A DNA stretch of 20,964 bases, from NCBI GenBank assembly GCA_003531115.1, contig DQHT01000137.1, forward strand, positions 1 to 20,964, written 5' to 3'. Each line of letters opens with the position of its first letter. Within the stretch, counting starts at the first letter, position 1. Made by a program: the position numbers and the translations under genes. Below the pieces are notes generated by a model. The model searched no databases, was not told the origin of the DNA, and saw nothing but the letters and a program-made list of their open reading frames with translations. Source of the stretch: Bacteroidota bacterium (lineage in GTDB: Bacteria; Bacteroidota; Bacteroidia; UBA8524). Below, one piece after another: positions 14,360 to 20,964 of this stretch.

Positions 14360-15238
14360 ATGGCAAACCTAAAGGAAACCAGAACCCGTATAGCATCCGT
14401 ATCTTCTACGCAGCAAATTACCAAAGCCATGAAACTGGTTTCGGCAACCAAGCTGCGCAGGGCCCAGACGGCGATCACCCAAATGCGTCCTTATGCAAGC
14501 AAGCTGAAGGTGATGCTGGGCAATCTGTCGGGAAGTGTTGAAGATGCTTCTTTGGCAAAATACTTTGAAGAACACGAATTGAAGAAGGTCCTTATCGTGG
14601 TAATGACCTCCGACCGCGGATTATGCGGTGCCTTCAATTCGAATGTGGTGAAACGTGTAAAACAGGTTGTTACCATTAAATACAAAGACATTCCAAGAGA
14701 AAATATCACCCTGCTTTACTGCGGTAAAAAAGGCTATGATCTTTTGTCTAAGCTGGGTTGCAATAACGACCTGAGCCACCGCGATATGTTCCAGAGACTG
14801 GAGGCAGCAGAGGTTTTTAACTTTGCACAAACTTTATTGGAACGTTTTACGAGCCGCGAATTTGACCGGATCGAGATCGTTTACAACCAGTTCAAAAATG
14901 CCGCTACCCAGATCGTAACAGAAGAGCGTCTGCTTCCGGTTGACCTCGAAGAATTCAACAGCAAAAGCGGACCGAATGCGGATTATATTTTTGAACCTTC
15001 CAAAGTGGAGATCCTTGGTGACCTCATTCCACGGAGTTTAAAAACCCAGGTTTACAAAGCCCTTCTGGATTCTTTTGCTTCCGAACATGGCGCCCGTATG
15101 GTGGCGATGGATAAGGCAACAGAAAATGCCGGTGACCTGATGAAAGCCCTTCGTTTGGCATACAACCAGGCACGTCAGGCTGCGATTACCAAGGAACTTT
15201 CCGAGATCGTCGGGGGAGCTGCTGCTCTCAACGGCTAA
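14360..15238 (+). CDS. atpG: F1F0 ATP synthase subunit gamma
   Basis: The 292-residue central-stalk rotor subunit. The N-terminal helix has ETRTRIASVSSTQQITKAMK (residues 6-25, the usual TxQIT/xAM pattern), the central part has VVMTSDRGLCGAFNSNV, and the C-terminal helix has MVAMDKATENAGDLMKAL and ends SEIVGGAAAL. Length is normal. In E. coli the next genes would be atpD and atpC; here a dispersed repeat and then an unrelated TonB receptor gene follow. Confidence 0.96.
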   Translation: MANLKETRTRIASVSSTQQITKAMKLVSATKLRRAQTAITQMRPYASKLKVMLGNLSGSVEDASLAKYFEEHELKKVLIVVMTSDRGLCGAFNSNVVKRVKQVVTIKYKDIPRENITLLYCGKKGYDLLSKLGCNNDLSHRDMFQRLEAAEVFNFAQTLLERFTSREFDRIEIVYNQFKNAATQIVTEERLLPVDLEEFNSKSGPNADYIFEPSKVEILGDLIPRSLKTQVYKALLDSFASEHGARMVAMDKATENAGDLMKALRLAYNQARQAAITKELSEIVGGAAALNG

Positions 15239-15258
15239 GCTCCACATTCCATGGCTTC

Positions 15259-15391
15259 CGCACGCATATCGTTAACGCGGAGCCGCGGTTTTTTATTCGT
15301 CCGCAAACAAATCCGCGCCTTTATTCTGGCGTCAGCAATAAGCCGAGCAAACACCAACTTTTCTGCGCCTCCGCGTGAAATTACGTGTGCG
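15259..15391. repeat. Dispersed intergenic repeat, copy B (shorter form)
   Basis: It matches 1973-2160 in the same orientation, with blocks such as acgcggagccgcgg, ttttttattcgtc and agcaataagccgagcaaac, but lacks about 50 internal bases present in copy A. It starts about 20 bases after atpG and fills most of the gap before the TonB receptor gene. I see no promoter of the usual Bacteroidota type in the gap. Confidence 0.85.
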
Positions 15392-15451
15392 TCAGCCGGT
15401 GAGCGTCAGCAGGCCTGCTAAAAATTTGCAGGTAATTCGTATTTTCCCCGA

Positions 15452-17854
15452 ATGAAACGGAACCTATCCCTGTTCCTGCTCTTGCTCATAACCCTCTTGA
15501 GTGAAGCGCAGGTCATTACACAAACGATTCGTGGTAAGGTAGTAGACGAAGAGTCCAAATACCCTTTAATGGGGGTAACAGTGCGCTTATTAAGCGATAC
15601 CTCGGGTAGCACAGGTGCCCTCACTGATATCGACGGGGTATTTCGTTTGGAGAAGATCCCGGTTGGCCGGCACCAGTTGGAGTTTCGTTACCTGGGTTAT
15701 GAACCGAAAGTTTTAAGCAATATCGAGTTGGGTTCGGCCCGTGAGGTGGTTTTGCAGGTGGAGATGAGCGAGTCGGTGGCTGTTGGGGAAGAGGTGGTGA
15801 TAAAAGCCAAAACCGGGAATGGGGAGCCCAATAATGAAATGGCCATGATATCGGCCCGCTCTTTTACGGTGGATGAAACAGATCGGTATGCCGGTAGCAG
15901 GGGAGACCCCAGCCGGATGGTTTCTAATTATGCAGGGGTACAGGGTGCCAATGATGCCCGTAATGATATCGTGGTGCGGGGTAATTCGCCGGCAGGTGTT
16001 CTTTGGCGTGTAGAAGGCATCGATATCCCCAATCCCAACCACTTTGCCATACCCGGAACATCGGGTGGGCCGGTGAATATCATCAACAATAAAATGCTGG
16101 CCAATTCTGATTTTTACTCGGGAGCCTTTCCTGCTGAGTTTGGTAATGCCACTGCGGGAGTTTTTGACCTGAAATTCAGAAACGGAAACAATCAGAAATA
16201 CGAATCCAGCTTTCAGTTCGGATTTATGGGTACCGAGCTGTTTACCGAAGGCCCTATCAATAAAAAGAAAGGGTCCTCTTTTTTAGTAGGTTACCGCTAT
16301 TCCAGCCTGGCGCTTTTTGACAAGCTGAATATAAATATCGGAACCAATGCCGTTCCCAAATACCAGGATTTCGGTTTTAAAATGTGTTTCCCGATGAAAA
16401 ACAATTCCAGCATCAGCTTTTGGGGCGTTGGAGGATACAGCAGCATCGATATCCTGATCAGTGAGCAATCACCAGAGGAGCATAACCTGTATGGAGAAAA
16501 CGACCGGGATCAATATTTCACCTCCTGGATGGCTGTATTTGGCAGCACCTATATGAAGAGTTTTAATAGTTCTACCTACCTGAAGGTGACCACCGCTGTG
16601 AGTTCCCAAAAGGTAAGTGCTTTGCATGAATACCTTTTTTATTCACCCGCGAGAGATACGCTCTATGCCAAGGATCCATTGTTGCAGTATAGCTTCCGGC
16701 TGAGTACATGGAATACCCATGCTTCGGTGAATCATAAGATCAATACCAACCTCACACTGAAAACCGGACTGATCGCTGATGTACAGCAGAATATTTTCAG
16801 GGATTCGGCTAGAAGGGTCATTCAGTCGAATGGAAATTATTCGCTCGACGCCTGGCAGGTGAGATGGAATACCAGCGACTATGCATTTTTGATCCGGCCA
16901 TACGCCCAGTTAAGAATGAAGCTGGGAACCCGTTTAACCGTGAACGGCGGACTTTATACCCAGTACTACAGCCTGGCCAATAAGTTTTCAGGTATCGAAC
17001 CCCGTGCAGGAGCGAAATATGCGCTTAATTCAAAGAGTAACCTGAACCTGGGAGTCGGCCTTCACAGCCAGATCCAGCCGGTATACATGTACTATTTTAT
17101 TCCACCGGGAGAAACAGAACCGAATAATCCGAATATGGATTTTACCAAAAGCTGGCATTTTGTATTGGGCTATGACAGGGCAATAGGCAAAGGCACCCGA
17201 CTGAAACTCGAAACCTATTACCAGTACCTCTATAATATCCCGGTAAGCGATACAGCCTCCTCCTTTTCCCTTATCAATGCCGGTAGTGGATTTACCCGTT
17301 TATTCCCCGGGACTTTGGAAAACAAAGGAATAGCCCGAAACTACGGACTGGAGTTGACCCTCGAACATTTTTTCTCCAAAAAGTTCTTCTTTATGCTCTC
17401 AGCCAGCCTTTTCGACGCCAAATACCAGGGCAGCGACGGCGTATGGCGCAATACCGACTTCAACGGGGCCTATGCCATAAACTTCTTATTGACCAAAGAA
17501 TGGAAAGCCGGAAAAAATTCGGCCATCCAGGTGGGAACGAAAGTAACCACGGTTGGCGGACGTTATTATAGTCCGGCTGATACCGCGGCCAGCAATGCCA
17601 TCAGCGAAATGGTGGGCATTGATTCGCTAAAAAACACCCAACAAACCAAACCCTATTTCCGCATGGATCTGCGGGTATCCTACAAATGGAACCGCCCGAA
17701 AGTAAGCCATGAGTTTGCTCTGGATATCATCAATATTCTGAATACAAAAAACGTTCTTGGCCTGACTTATGCACCGGGTCCTGACGGGCAAAATGTTCGT
17801 TTTGAATACCAACTCGGATTCTTGCCGCTTTTCTATTATAAACTCGAATTTTGA
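15452..17854 (+). CDS. TonB-dependent receptor with carboxypeptidase-regulatory-like N-terminal domain
   Basis: An 800-residue outer-membrane receptor. A signal peptide (about 1-19, ending SEA) is followed by a CarboxypepD_reg-like beta-sandwich (about 27-108, IRGKVVDEESKYPLMGVTV). A plug domain (about 140-245) contains NDIVVRGNSPAGVLWRVEGI and EFGNATAGVFDLKFRNGN. The rest is a long beta-barrel ending in ...FYYKLEF, with the C-terminal Phe usual for barrel insertion. Such receptors take up siderophores, glycans, peptides or vitamins with TonB-ExbBD energy. No SusD partner gene lies beside it, so a glycan role is not supported and the substrate is unknown. The stop overlaps the next gene. Confidence 0.92.
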   Translation: MKRNLSLFLLLLITLLSEAQVITQTIRGKVVDEESKYPLMGVTVRLLSDTSGSTGALTDIDGVFRLEKIPVGRHQLEFRYLGYEPKVLSNIELGSAREVVLQVEMSESVAVGEEVVIKAKTGNGEPNNEMAMISARSFTVDETDRYAGSRGDPSRMVSNYAGVQGANDARNDIVVRGNSPAGVLWRVEGIDIPNPNHFAIPGTSGGPVNIINNKMLANSDFYSGAFPAEFGNATAGVFDLKFRNGNNQKYESSFQFGFMGTELFTEGPINKKKGSSFLVGYRYSSLALFDKLNINIGTNAVPKYQDFGFKMCFPMKNNSSISFWGVGGYSSIDILISEQSPEEHNLYGENDRDQYFTSWMAVFGSTYMKSFNSSTYLKVTTAVSSQKVSALHEYLFYSPARDTLYAKDPLLQYSFRLSTWNTHASVNHKINTNLTLKTGLIADVQQNIFRDSARRVIQSNGNYSLDAWQVRWNTSDYAFLIRPYAQLRMKLGTRLTVNGGLYTQYYSLANKFSGIEPRAGAKYALNSKSNLNLGVGLHSQIQPVYMYYFIPPGETEPNNPNMDFTKSWHFVLGYDRAIGKGTRLKLETYYQYLYNIPVSDTASSFSLINAGSGFTRLFPGTLENKGIARNYGLELTLEHFFSKKFFFMLSASLFDAKYQGSDGVWRNTDFNGAYAINFLLTKEWKAGKNSAIQVGTKVTTVGGRYYSPADTAASNAISEMVGIDSLKNTQQTKPYFRMDLRVSYKWNRPKVSHEFALDIINILNTKNVLGLTYAPGPDGQNVRFEYQLGFLPLFYYKLEF

Positions 17855-18183
17855 TCAAACTGCTGACTGCTTTTCTTCTGCTTTCTACCGTTCATCACCG
17901 TGAAGTCGGCATGGCTTCCTATTATGCGGATAAATTTCATGGACGCAAAACAGCCAGTGGAGAATTGTACGACAAAACCCTCTACACCGCCGCCCATCGT
18001 ACCCTGCCTTTTGGCACTATGGTGTGGGTTAAGAATATAAAAACCCAGGATTCGGTCCAGGTCAGGATCAACGACCGCGGCCCGCATATTAAAGGAAGAA
18101 TTATCGATGTTTCCAGAGTTGCCGCTGTAGATTTGAAGTTGATCAGGGCGGGACAGGCGAAGGTGGAAGTTTGGAGCGAGTAA
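17851..18183 (+). CDS. rlpA: Small RlpA-type double-psi beta-barrel protein
   Basis: A 110-residue secreted protein. After a short signal peptide (about 1-19) it is almost entirely a double-psi beta-barrel domain: GMASYYADKFHG (20-31), KTASGELYD (33-41), LPFGTMVWVKN (52-62) and INDRGP (73-78), with D75 at the conserved acidic position. RlpA proteins act on peptidoglycan, some as lytic transglycosylases that prefer strands without stem peptides. The C-terminal SPOR domain of longer RlpA is absent. The start is TTG at 17851, overlapping the receptor's TGA stop. The first ATG (17911) would remove the signal peptide, so TTG is preferred and the two genes are probably translationally coupled. Confidence 0.85.
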   Translation: MIKLLTAFLLLSTVHHREVGMASYYADKFHGRKTASGELYDKTLYTAAHRTLPFGTMVWVKNIKTQDSVQVRINDRGPHIKGRIIDVSRVAAVDLKLIRAGQAKVEVWSE

Positions 18184-18201
18184 GTCTGCATCGGAACAAA
18201 T

Positions 18202-18242
18202 CTATGGTCTATGGTCCATGGTCCATGGACCATAGACCATAG
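18202..18242. repeat. Perfect 41-base palindrome built from heptamers
   Basis: Positions 18202-18221 and 18223-18242 are exact inverted repeats of 20 bases around a single T. The arms are heptamer units: tatggtc, tatggtc, catggtc, then their complements. It lies between rlpA (stop at 18183) and the helicase gene (start at 18266). No U-run follows. Related arrays occur at 2166-2195 and 19567-19595. Confidence 0.85.
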
Positions 18243-18265
18243 CATTAAGAACGTTGAACATATAA

Positions 18266-19567
18266 ATGTCAGAAATAGAAATTAACGCCGGCTTCAAACA
18301 CGCCTGGGACGTCATGCTCAAAACAAGAGAAACGGTCCTCATAACCGGTAAAGCGGGGACGGGGAAGTCGACTTTGTTGCGGCATTTTAATGCGGAATCG
18401 GGGAAGAAGTGTATCGTTTTAGCCCCAACGGGGATAGCGGCCATTAATGCCGGCGGACAAACCGTGCATTCTTTTTTCGGACTGCCCCTGAGGCCATTGA
18501 TGCCGGGCGATAGTGAGATCCGGGCTTATGCAAAATACCATCCGAAGTATAAAATCATGCGGGATATGGAAGTCCTTATCATTGATGAGGTTTCCATGTT
18601 ACGCGCCGATATTATTGATGCCATCGATCATTCCCTGCGTATCAACCTGAATATGCCCTTTCCTTTTGGAGGCAAGCAGGTGGTCTTTTTTGGAGACCTC
18701 TTTCAACTGGAGCCGGTGATTCAAAACAGTGAGGTGGAGCGGCATCTTTTTGGGGAGGTATACAAAAGCCATTATTTTTTCCATGCCCGGGTTTTTGAGC
18801 AGATCGAACTGCCCAATATTGAATTGACCCAGGTATACCGCCAACAGGATGAGACCTTTATCCATCTCTTAAACAGCATCCGACTGGGAAACGCCGGGGA
18901 AGGGGAATTGGAAGAACTTAATAGCCGTTACCAACCCGATTATGAACCCGATGCCGATGAATTGGCCATCACACTTTGCACACGGAACAAGATGGCTGAG
19001 GATATCAACGAATACATGCTCAGTAAGATCGAGGGTAAAGCATTTGAATATAAAGGAATCGTTGAAGACGATTTTAACCTCCGCAACCTGCCCACTTCGC
19101 TGAACCTTGTTTTAAAGGTAGGGGCTCAGGTCGTTTTTATGAAAAATCATGCAAACGGAGCTTATGTAAACGGAACGCTGGGCCGGGTTACCCGCCTTGA
19201 TCAGATGAATATTGAAGTGACTCTCGAAAACGGCGAGGAGATCATGCTCCAAAAGGAGATCTGGGAGAACAAAGTGTATAAGTTCGACAACATCAACCGC
19301 CGCATCCAGAGTGAAACCATCGGCAAGTTTACCCAATACCCCGTCAAACTCGCCTGGGCCATCACCATTCACAAAAGCCAGGGCTTAACCTTCGACAAAG
19401 CCATCATCGACCTCGGAGGAGGAGCCTTCGCTCATGGACAACTTTACGTGGCCTTAAGCCGCTGCCGCACTTTAGGAGGTTTGTATCTCCGCCAGCTGAT
19501 CCGTTATCCGGATATTATTGTGGATGAGCGGGTGGTTGATTTTGCGAGGAAGAATTTGCTTTTTTAG
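18266..19567 (+). CDS. PIF1/RecD-like superfamily 1 helicase
   Basis: A 433-residue DNA helicase-like ATPase. It has Walker A GKAGTGKS (28-35), motif Ia with APTGIAAINAGGQTVHSFF (53-71), Walker B IIDEVSM (105-111), motif III GDLFQLEPV (143-151), the SF1B core motif IHKSQGLTFD (368-377) and motif VI YVALSRCRTLGGL (394-406). PIF1-family enzymes unwind DNA 5' to 3' and help replication through structured DNA such as G-quadruplexes. This is the compact form; some Bacteroidota homologues carry an extra C-terminal domain. It looks like a stand-alone chromosomal gene, with heptamer repeats directly before and after it. Confidence 0.9.
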   Translation: MSEIEINAGFKHAWDVMLKTRETVLITGKAGTGKSTLLRHFNAESGKKCIVLAPTGIAAINAGGQTVHSFFGLPLRPLMPGDSEIRAYAKYHPKYKIMRDMEVLIIDEVSMLRADIIDAIDHSLRINLNMPFPFGGKQVVFFGDLFQLEPVIQNSEVERHLFGEVYKSHYFFHARVFEQIELPNIELTQVYRQQDETFIHLLNSIRLGNAGEGELEELNSRYQPDYEPDADELAITLCTRNKMAEDINEYMLSKIEGKAFEYKGIVEDDFNLRNLPTSLNLVLKVGAQVVFMKNHANGAYVNGTLGRVTRLDQMNIEVTLENGEEIMLQKEIWENKVYKFDNINRRIQSETIGKFTQYPVKLAWAITIHKSQGLTFDKAIIDLGGGAFAHGQLYVALSRCRTLGGLYLRQLIRYPDIIVDERVVDFARKNLLF

Positions 19568-19595
19568 ACCATGGACGATAGACCATAGACCATGG
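19567..19595. repeat. Heptamer array at the helicase 3' end
   Basis: Read on the minus strand, the units are tggtcta, tggtcta, tcgtcca, tggtcta. This mirrors the array at 2166-2195, including one unit with tcg in place of tgg. It begins at the last base of the helicase stop codon. Confidence 0.7.
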
Positions 19596-19614
19596 CTAGA
19601 TGGTGAGACATCAG

Positions 19615-19652
19615 AGTCCGTCATGCTGAGCGAAGCCGAAGTACGACGGACT
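19615..19652. repeat. Palindromic dispersed repeat
   Basis: AGTCCGTC (19615-19622) and GACGGACT (19645-19652) are exact inverted repeats around a 22-base interior containing atgctgagcgaagccgaag. The motif resembles the CATGCTGAGC...GAAG mosaic palindromes scattered between genes in many environmental bacteria. Confidence 0.65.
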
Positions 19653-19658
19653 GAGCAG

Positions 19659-19710
19659 CCCCTTTGTCTGAACTGGGATTTTTAGGATTAGGAGGATTTT
19701 TGGGATTTTT
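19659..19710. repeat. Direct repeat, copy 1 (TTTGTCTGAACTGGGATTT type)
   Basis: Bases 19659-19683 are identical to 19863-19887 (25 bases) and are followed by related ggatta/ggatttttg runs. The core tctgaactgggattt is a motif I recognise as a recurrent intergenic repeat in Bacteroidota. It is non-coding. Confidence 0.75.
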
Positions 19711-19760
19711 TGCTGTTCCGAAAGAGCAGTGGTTTCTGAGAGTTTGAAGAAATATTATAG

Positions 19761-19835
19761 GCCGTCACCCTGAGCAGGCAAACGGCATTTCAGATTTTGC
19801 AGTATCCCCATGCCGTGTCGAAGGGCGACGGACGG
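19761..19835. repeat. Palindromic repeat split by an internal insert
   Basis: CCGTCACCCTGAGC (19762-19775) and TGTCGAAGGGCGACGG (19816-19831) are the two halves of a common dispersed palindrome, CGTCACCCTGAGC..GTCGAAGGGTGACG, normally only a few bases apart. Here about 40 bases separate them, and the insert carries its own small inverted repeat (cggcat...atgccg). Confidence 0.65.
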
Positions 19836-19862
19836 AGTACAAACTTCAGATAGTCTCGTCGC

Positions 19863-19912
19863 CCCCTTTGTCTGAACTGGGATTTTTGGGATTAGATGGA
19901 TTTTTGAGATTG
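19863..19912. repeat. Direct repeat, copy 2
   Basis: Bases 19863-19887 are identical to 19659-19683. The following gggattagatggatttttgag is a diverged version of the tail of copy 1. The two copies flank the split palindrome at 19761-19835. Confidence 0.75.
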
Positions 19913-19961
19913 TTTAAATTGGACCTAAAAACATACTGACTATATATAAACTTTGAAAAAA

Positions 19962-20012
19962 AATGTCCGGTTCACCGGACATTGCCTTCGGAAAAGACGA
20001 ATTTTCCGAAGG
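19962..20012 (+). other. Two tandem perfect hairpins, possible small RNA or terminator pair
   Basis: Hairpin 1 pairs AATGTCCGG (19962-19970) with CCGGACATT (19975-19983) around TTCA. Hairpin 2 pairs CCTTCGGAAAA (19985-19995) with TTTTCCGAAGG (20002-20012) around GACGAA. Both stems are perfect and separated by one base. Just upstream, AAACTTTG (19947-19954) matches the -7 consensus TAnnTTTG in seven of eight positions. There is no coding sequence here. A short structured transcript is possible, but no function can be read from the sequence. Confidence 0.5.
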
Positions 20013-20081
20013 ATAAGGGTTTCAGAGCATCCGATTCACAAAAATTAACTAACTTTATATTGAAAAACAACTTCGCAAATA

Positions 20082-20112
20082 GGGACCGGGGGTTCGAATC
20101 CCTCTCTCTCCG
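20082..20112 (+). pseudogene. 3' fragment of a tRNA-Ser gene, probable attachment-site core
   Basis: A complete T-arm (GGGGG at 20088-20092, TTCGAAT loop, CCCTC) is followed by a 7-base acceptor strand TCTCTCC and discriminator G at 20112. This is the 3' third of a tRNA-Ser whose 5' end would read GGAGAGA. No D-arm, anticodon arm or 5' acceptor strand lies at the right distance upstream. tRNA 3' ends are classic attachment sites for tyrosine integrases, and an integrase gene starts 320 bases downstream. Confidence 0.8.
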
Positions 20113-20136
20113 CATCTAGGTTGGCAACAACTGAGC

Positions 20137-20169
20137 AAAACCCCGAAATTTCACGCATTTCGGGGTTTT
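20137..20169 (+). terminator. Rho-independent terminator after the tRNA-Ser fragment
   Basis: A 13-bp perfect stem, AAAACCCCGAAAT with ATTTCGGGGTTTT, closes on a 7-base loop (ttcacgc) and ends in a T-run (20166-20170). Position and form are those of a tRNA gene terminator, carried along with the 3' tRNA fragment. Confidence 0.85.
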
Positions 20170-20227
20170 TCGTTTCTATCCGGTGCGCAAAAAATGCCGT
20201 TTTTGAGCAAATTGTGTTTACCAAAAC

Positions 20228-20404
20228 GTTACCCCTGCTTTTTTGGGGTAACAAAATGGCAAACGCCTACTGGTACTCAGTTCGTGCTCATAATTACAGT
20301 ATTTAGCGCAATTTGGGGTAACAAATCCCAAATACCTTTGTAATGCGAAGTGAGGGCGACAATCAGCGGGATGAAAAGTCCCGTTACCCGATTTTGGGGT
20401 AACA
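20228..20404. repeat. Cluster of TTTGGGGTAACA sites upstream of the integrase
   Basis: TTTGGGGTAACA occurs three times in direct orientation (20242-20253, 20312-20323, 20393-20404). The complement GTTACCCC occurs at 20228-20235, and GTTACCC at 20383-20389, so the first and third copies form inverted pairs while the middle copy stands alone. Repeated short sites next to int are typical of arm-type sites for the integrase or an excisionase, which is the likely role here. Confidence 0.75.
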
Positions 20405-20432
20405 GCTTTTCGCACCGCATAAAACCAATTTT

Positions 20433-20964
20433 ATGTCGTCTAAAAACACATTTAGAATCCTGTTCTACCTGAACAACTCAAAACTTAATGGAGAAGGTTC
20501 TCCTATCATGATGCGCATTACTGTTAATGGCAAAAAAGTAGCCATTTACACCCGGCGAAGAATTTTACCTGCAATCTGGAACAGTAAGTCCGGAATGCCA
20601 ATGGTGAAGGATGCTCATACCGATGATATCAGCATCTACCTTGAATCACTCAGAAATAAGGCATATATTGCCTTTACAGAACTTTCCAGAGAGTTTGATG
20701 AAGTAAGTCCGCAAATGATACGTGACCTTATGGAAGGCAAACAAGGCGGTACTACTCAAACCATCATGGGTATTTGGACAGAACACAATGAAGAATTGCG
20801 AAAACTCATTGGTAAGCAGAACTCCTATACGCTTTGGCAAAAACATGAGACCTGCCGGAAACATTTTTTAAGTTTCGTAGAAAATCGCTACCGAATGCCT
20901 GATATGCTCATAAAACAGGTACGCTACAATGTTGTGCGCGAGTTTCAGCAGTATATGATTGCCG
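20433..20964 (+). CDS. Tyrosine integrase of Bacteroidota mobile elements, C-terminus beyond the window
   Basis: An open frame from ATG 20433 runs to the window end without a stop (177 codons). It starts MSSKNTFRILFYLNNSKLNG, followed by PIMMRITVNGKKVAIYTRRR and LPAIWN. This is the pattern of the arm-type DNA-binding domain of Bacteroidota conjugative-transposon integrases (about 1-90). A SAM-like core-binding domain begins near residue 105 (IMGIWTEHNEELRKLIGK). The catalytic domain with R, H-x-x-R and Tyr should follow but is not visible. It is clearly distinct from xerC at 721-1614. No Shine-Dalgarno is seen, as is common in this phylum. Confidence 0.88.
   Translation, partial: MSSKNTFRILFYLNNSKLNGEGSPIMMRITVNGKKVAIYTRRRILPAIWNSKSGMPMVKDAHTDDISIYLESLRNKAYIAFTELSREFDEVSPQMIRDLMEGKQGGTTQTIMGIWTEHNEELRKLIGKQNSYTLWQKHETCRKHFLSFVENRYRMPDMLIKQVRYNVVREFQQYMIA

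Larger units (their letters stand above)
20082..20964 (+). mobile_element. End of an integrated mobile element (type unknown), continuing past the window
   Basis: Four things occur in order: a tRNA-Ser 3' fragment, a rho-independent terminator, a cluster of GGGGTAAC sites, and an incomplete tyrosine integrase reading away from the attachment site. This is the usual layout of an attachment region beside int. The cargo is out of view, so I cannot say whether it is a conjugative element, a prophage or a genomic island. The left border is set at the tRNA fragment by inference. Confidence 0.7.

Noticed and set aside
18202..18242. Rho-independent terminator for rlpA
   Set aside because: The stem is long, but no T-run follows on either strand and the loop would be one base. 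A repeat-derived palindrome fits better.
18266..19567. PIF1-like helicase as part of a defence system or of the mobile element
   Set aside because: It stands alone, upstream of the attachment site, with no nuclease or other defence partner. Such helicases are common chromosomal genes in Bacteroidota.
18202..19595. CRISPR array suggested by repeated heptamers
   Set aside because: The units are 7 bases and contiguous or isolated, without spacers of constant length, and no cas genes are in view.
20082..20114. 3' end of a tmRNA
   Set aside because: The acceptor strand TCTCTCC would need a 5' end GGAGAGA, which is that of tRNA-Ser. tmRNA ends in an acceptor pairing with GGGGCTG, and no tag-peptide or pseudoknot region is present.
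20045..20415. Short open frames around the attachment region
   Set aside because: They run through the tRNA fragment, the terminator and the GGGGTAAC sites and resemble no protein.

Overview
The window looks like chromosome from a member of the Bacteroidota. Four things point that way: near-consensus TTTG/TAnnTTTG promoters, a PorW/SprE lipoprotein of the type IX secretion system (T9SS), an ATP synthase operon of Bacteroidota layout (M23 peptidase, bactofilin, AtpZ, AtpI-like, then atpBEFHAG without atpD and atpC), and at the right edge the N-terminus of a Bacteroidota-type tyrosine integrase. I cannot name the genus. T9SS, TonB receptor and repeat-rich intergenic DNA would suit Saprospiria or Chitinophagia, but that is inference.

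Layout. 1-1920, minus strand: rpsU, xerC and hpf (raiA) form a likely operon, followed by tRNA-Thr, tRNA-Tyr and tRNA-Gly; the Gly gene is cut by the window edge. 1920-2195 is repeat DNA. 2192-8250, minus strand: an acyl-CoA dehydrogenase, a class A penicillin-binding protein, and porW/sprE, whose stop codon overlaps the PBP start. 8251-8330 is a divergent promoter region. 8331-15238, plus strand: M23 peptidase, bactofilin, atpZ, an AtpI-like membrane protein, atpB, atpE, atpF, atpH, atpA and atpG, with strong hairpins between atpE/atpF and atpA/atpG. 15241-15451 holds a second copy of the repeat seen near 2000. 15452-18183: a TonB-dependent receptor overlapped by a small RlpA-type protein. 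18266-19567: a PIF1/RecD-like helicase. 19568-20081: a mosaic of intergenic repeats and hairpins. 20082 to the end: the 3' piece of a tRNA-Ser, a terminator, a cluster of GGGGTAAC sites and an incomplete integrase, which together read as one end of an integrated mobile element.

How the genes work together. The centre of the window is an envelope and energy block: peptidoglycan synthesis (PBP1A), peptidoglycan cleavage (M23, RlpA), a shape scaffold (bactofilin), protein export across the outer membrane (PorW/SprE), nutrient import (TonB receptor), and the membrane sector plus alpha, gamma and delta subunits of the ATP synthase. The left part is translation-related (S21, hibernation factor, tRNAs).

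The least ordinary parts are non-coding. They are the right-end attachment region, where the 5' half of the tRNA is missing; heptamer repeat arrays at several gene ends; a repeat pair that differs by an internal duplication; and a palindromic repeat split by an insert. I found no wholly new multi-gene system. The mobile element whose end is seen here would carry its cargo beyond the window.
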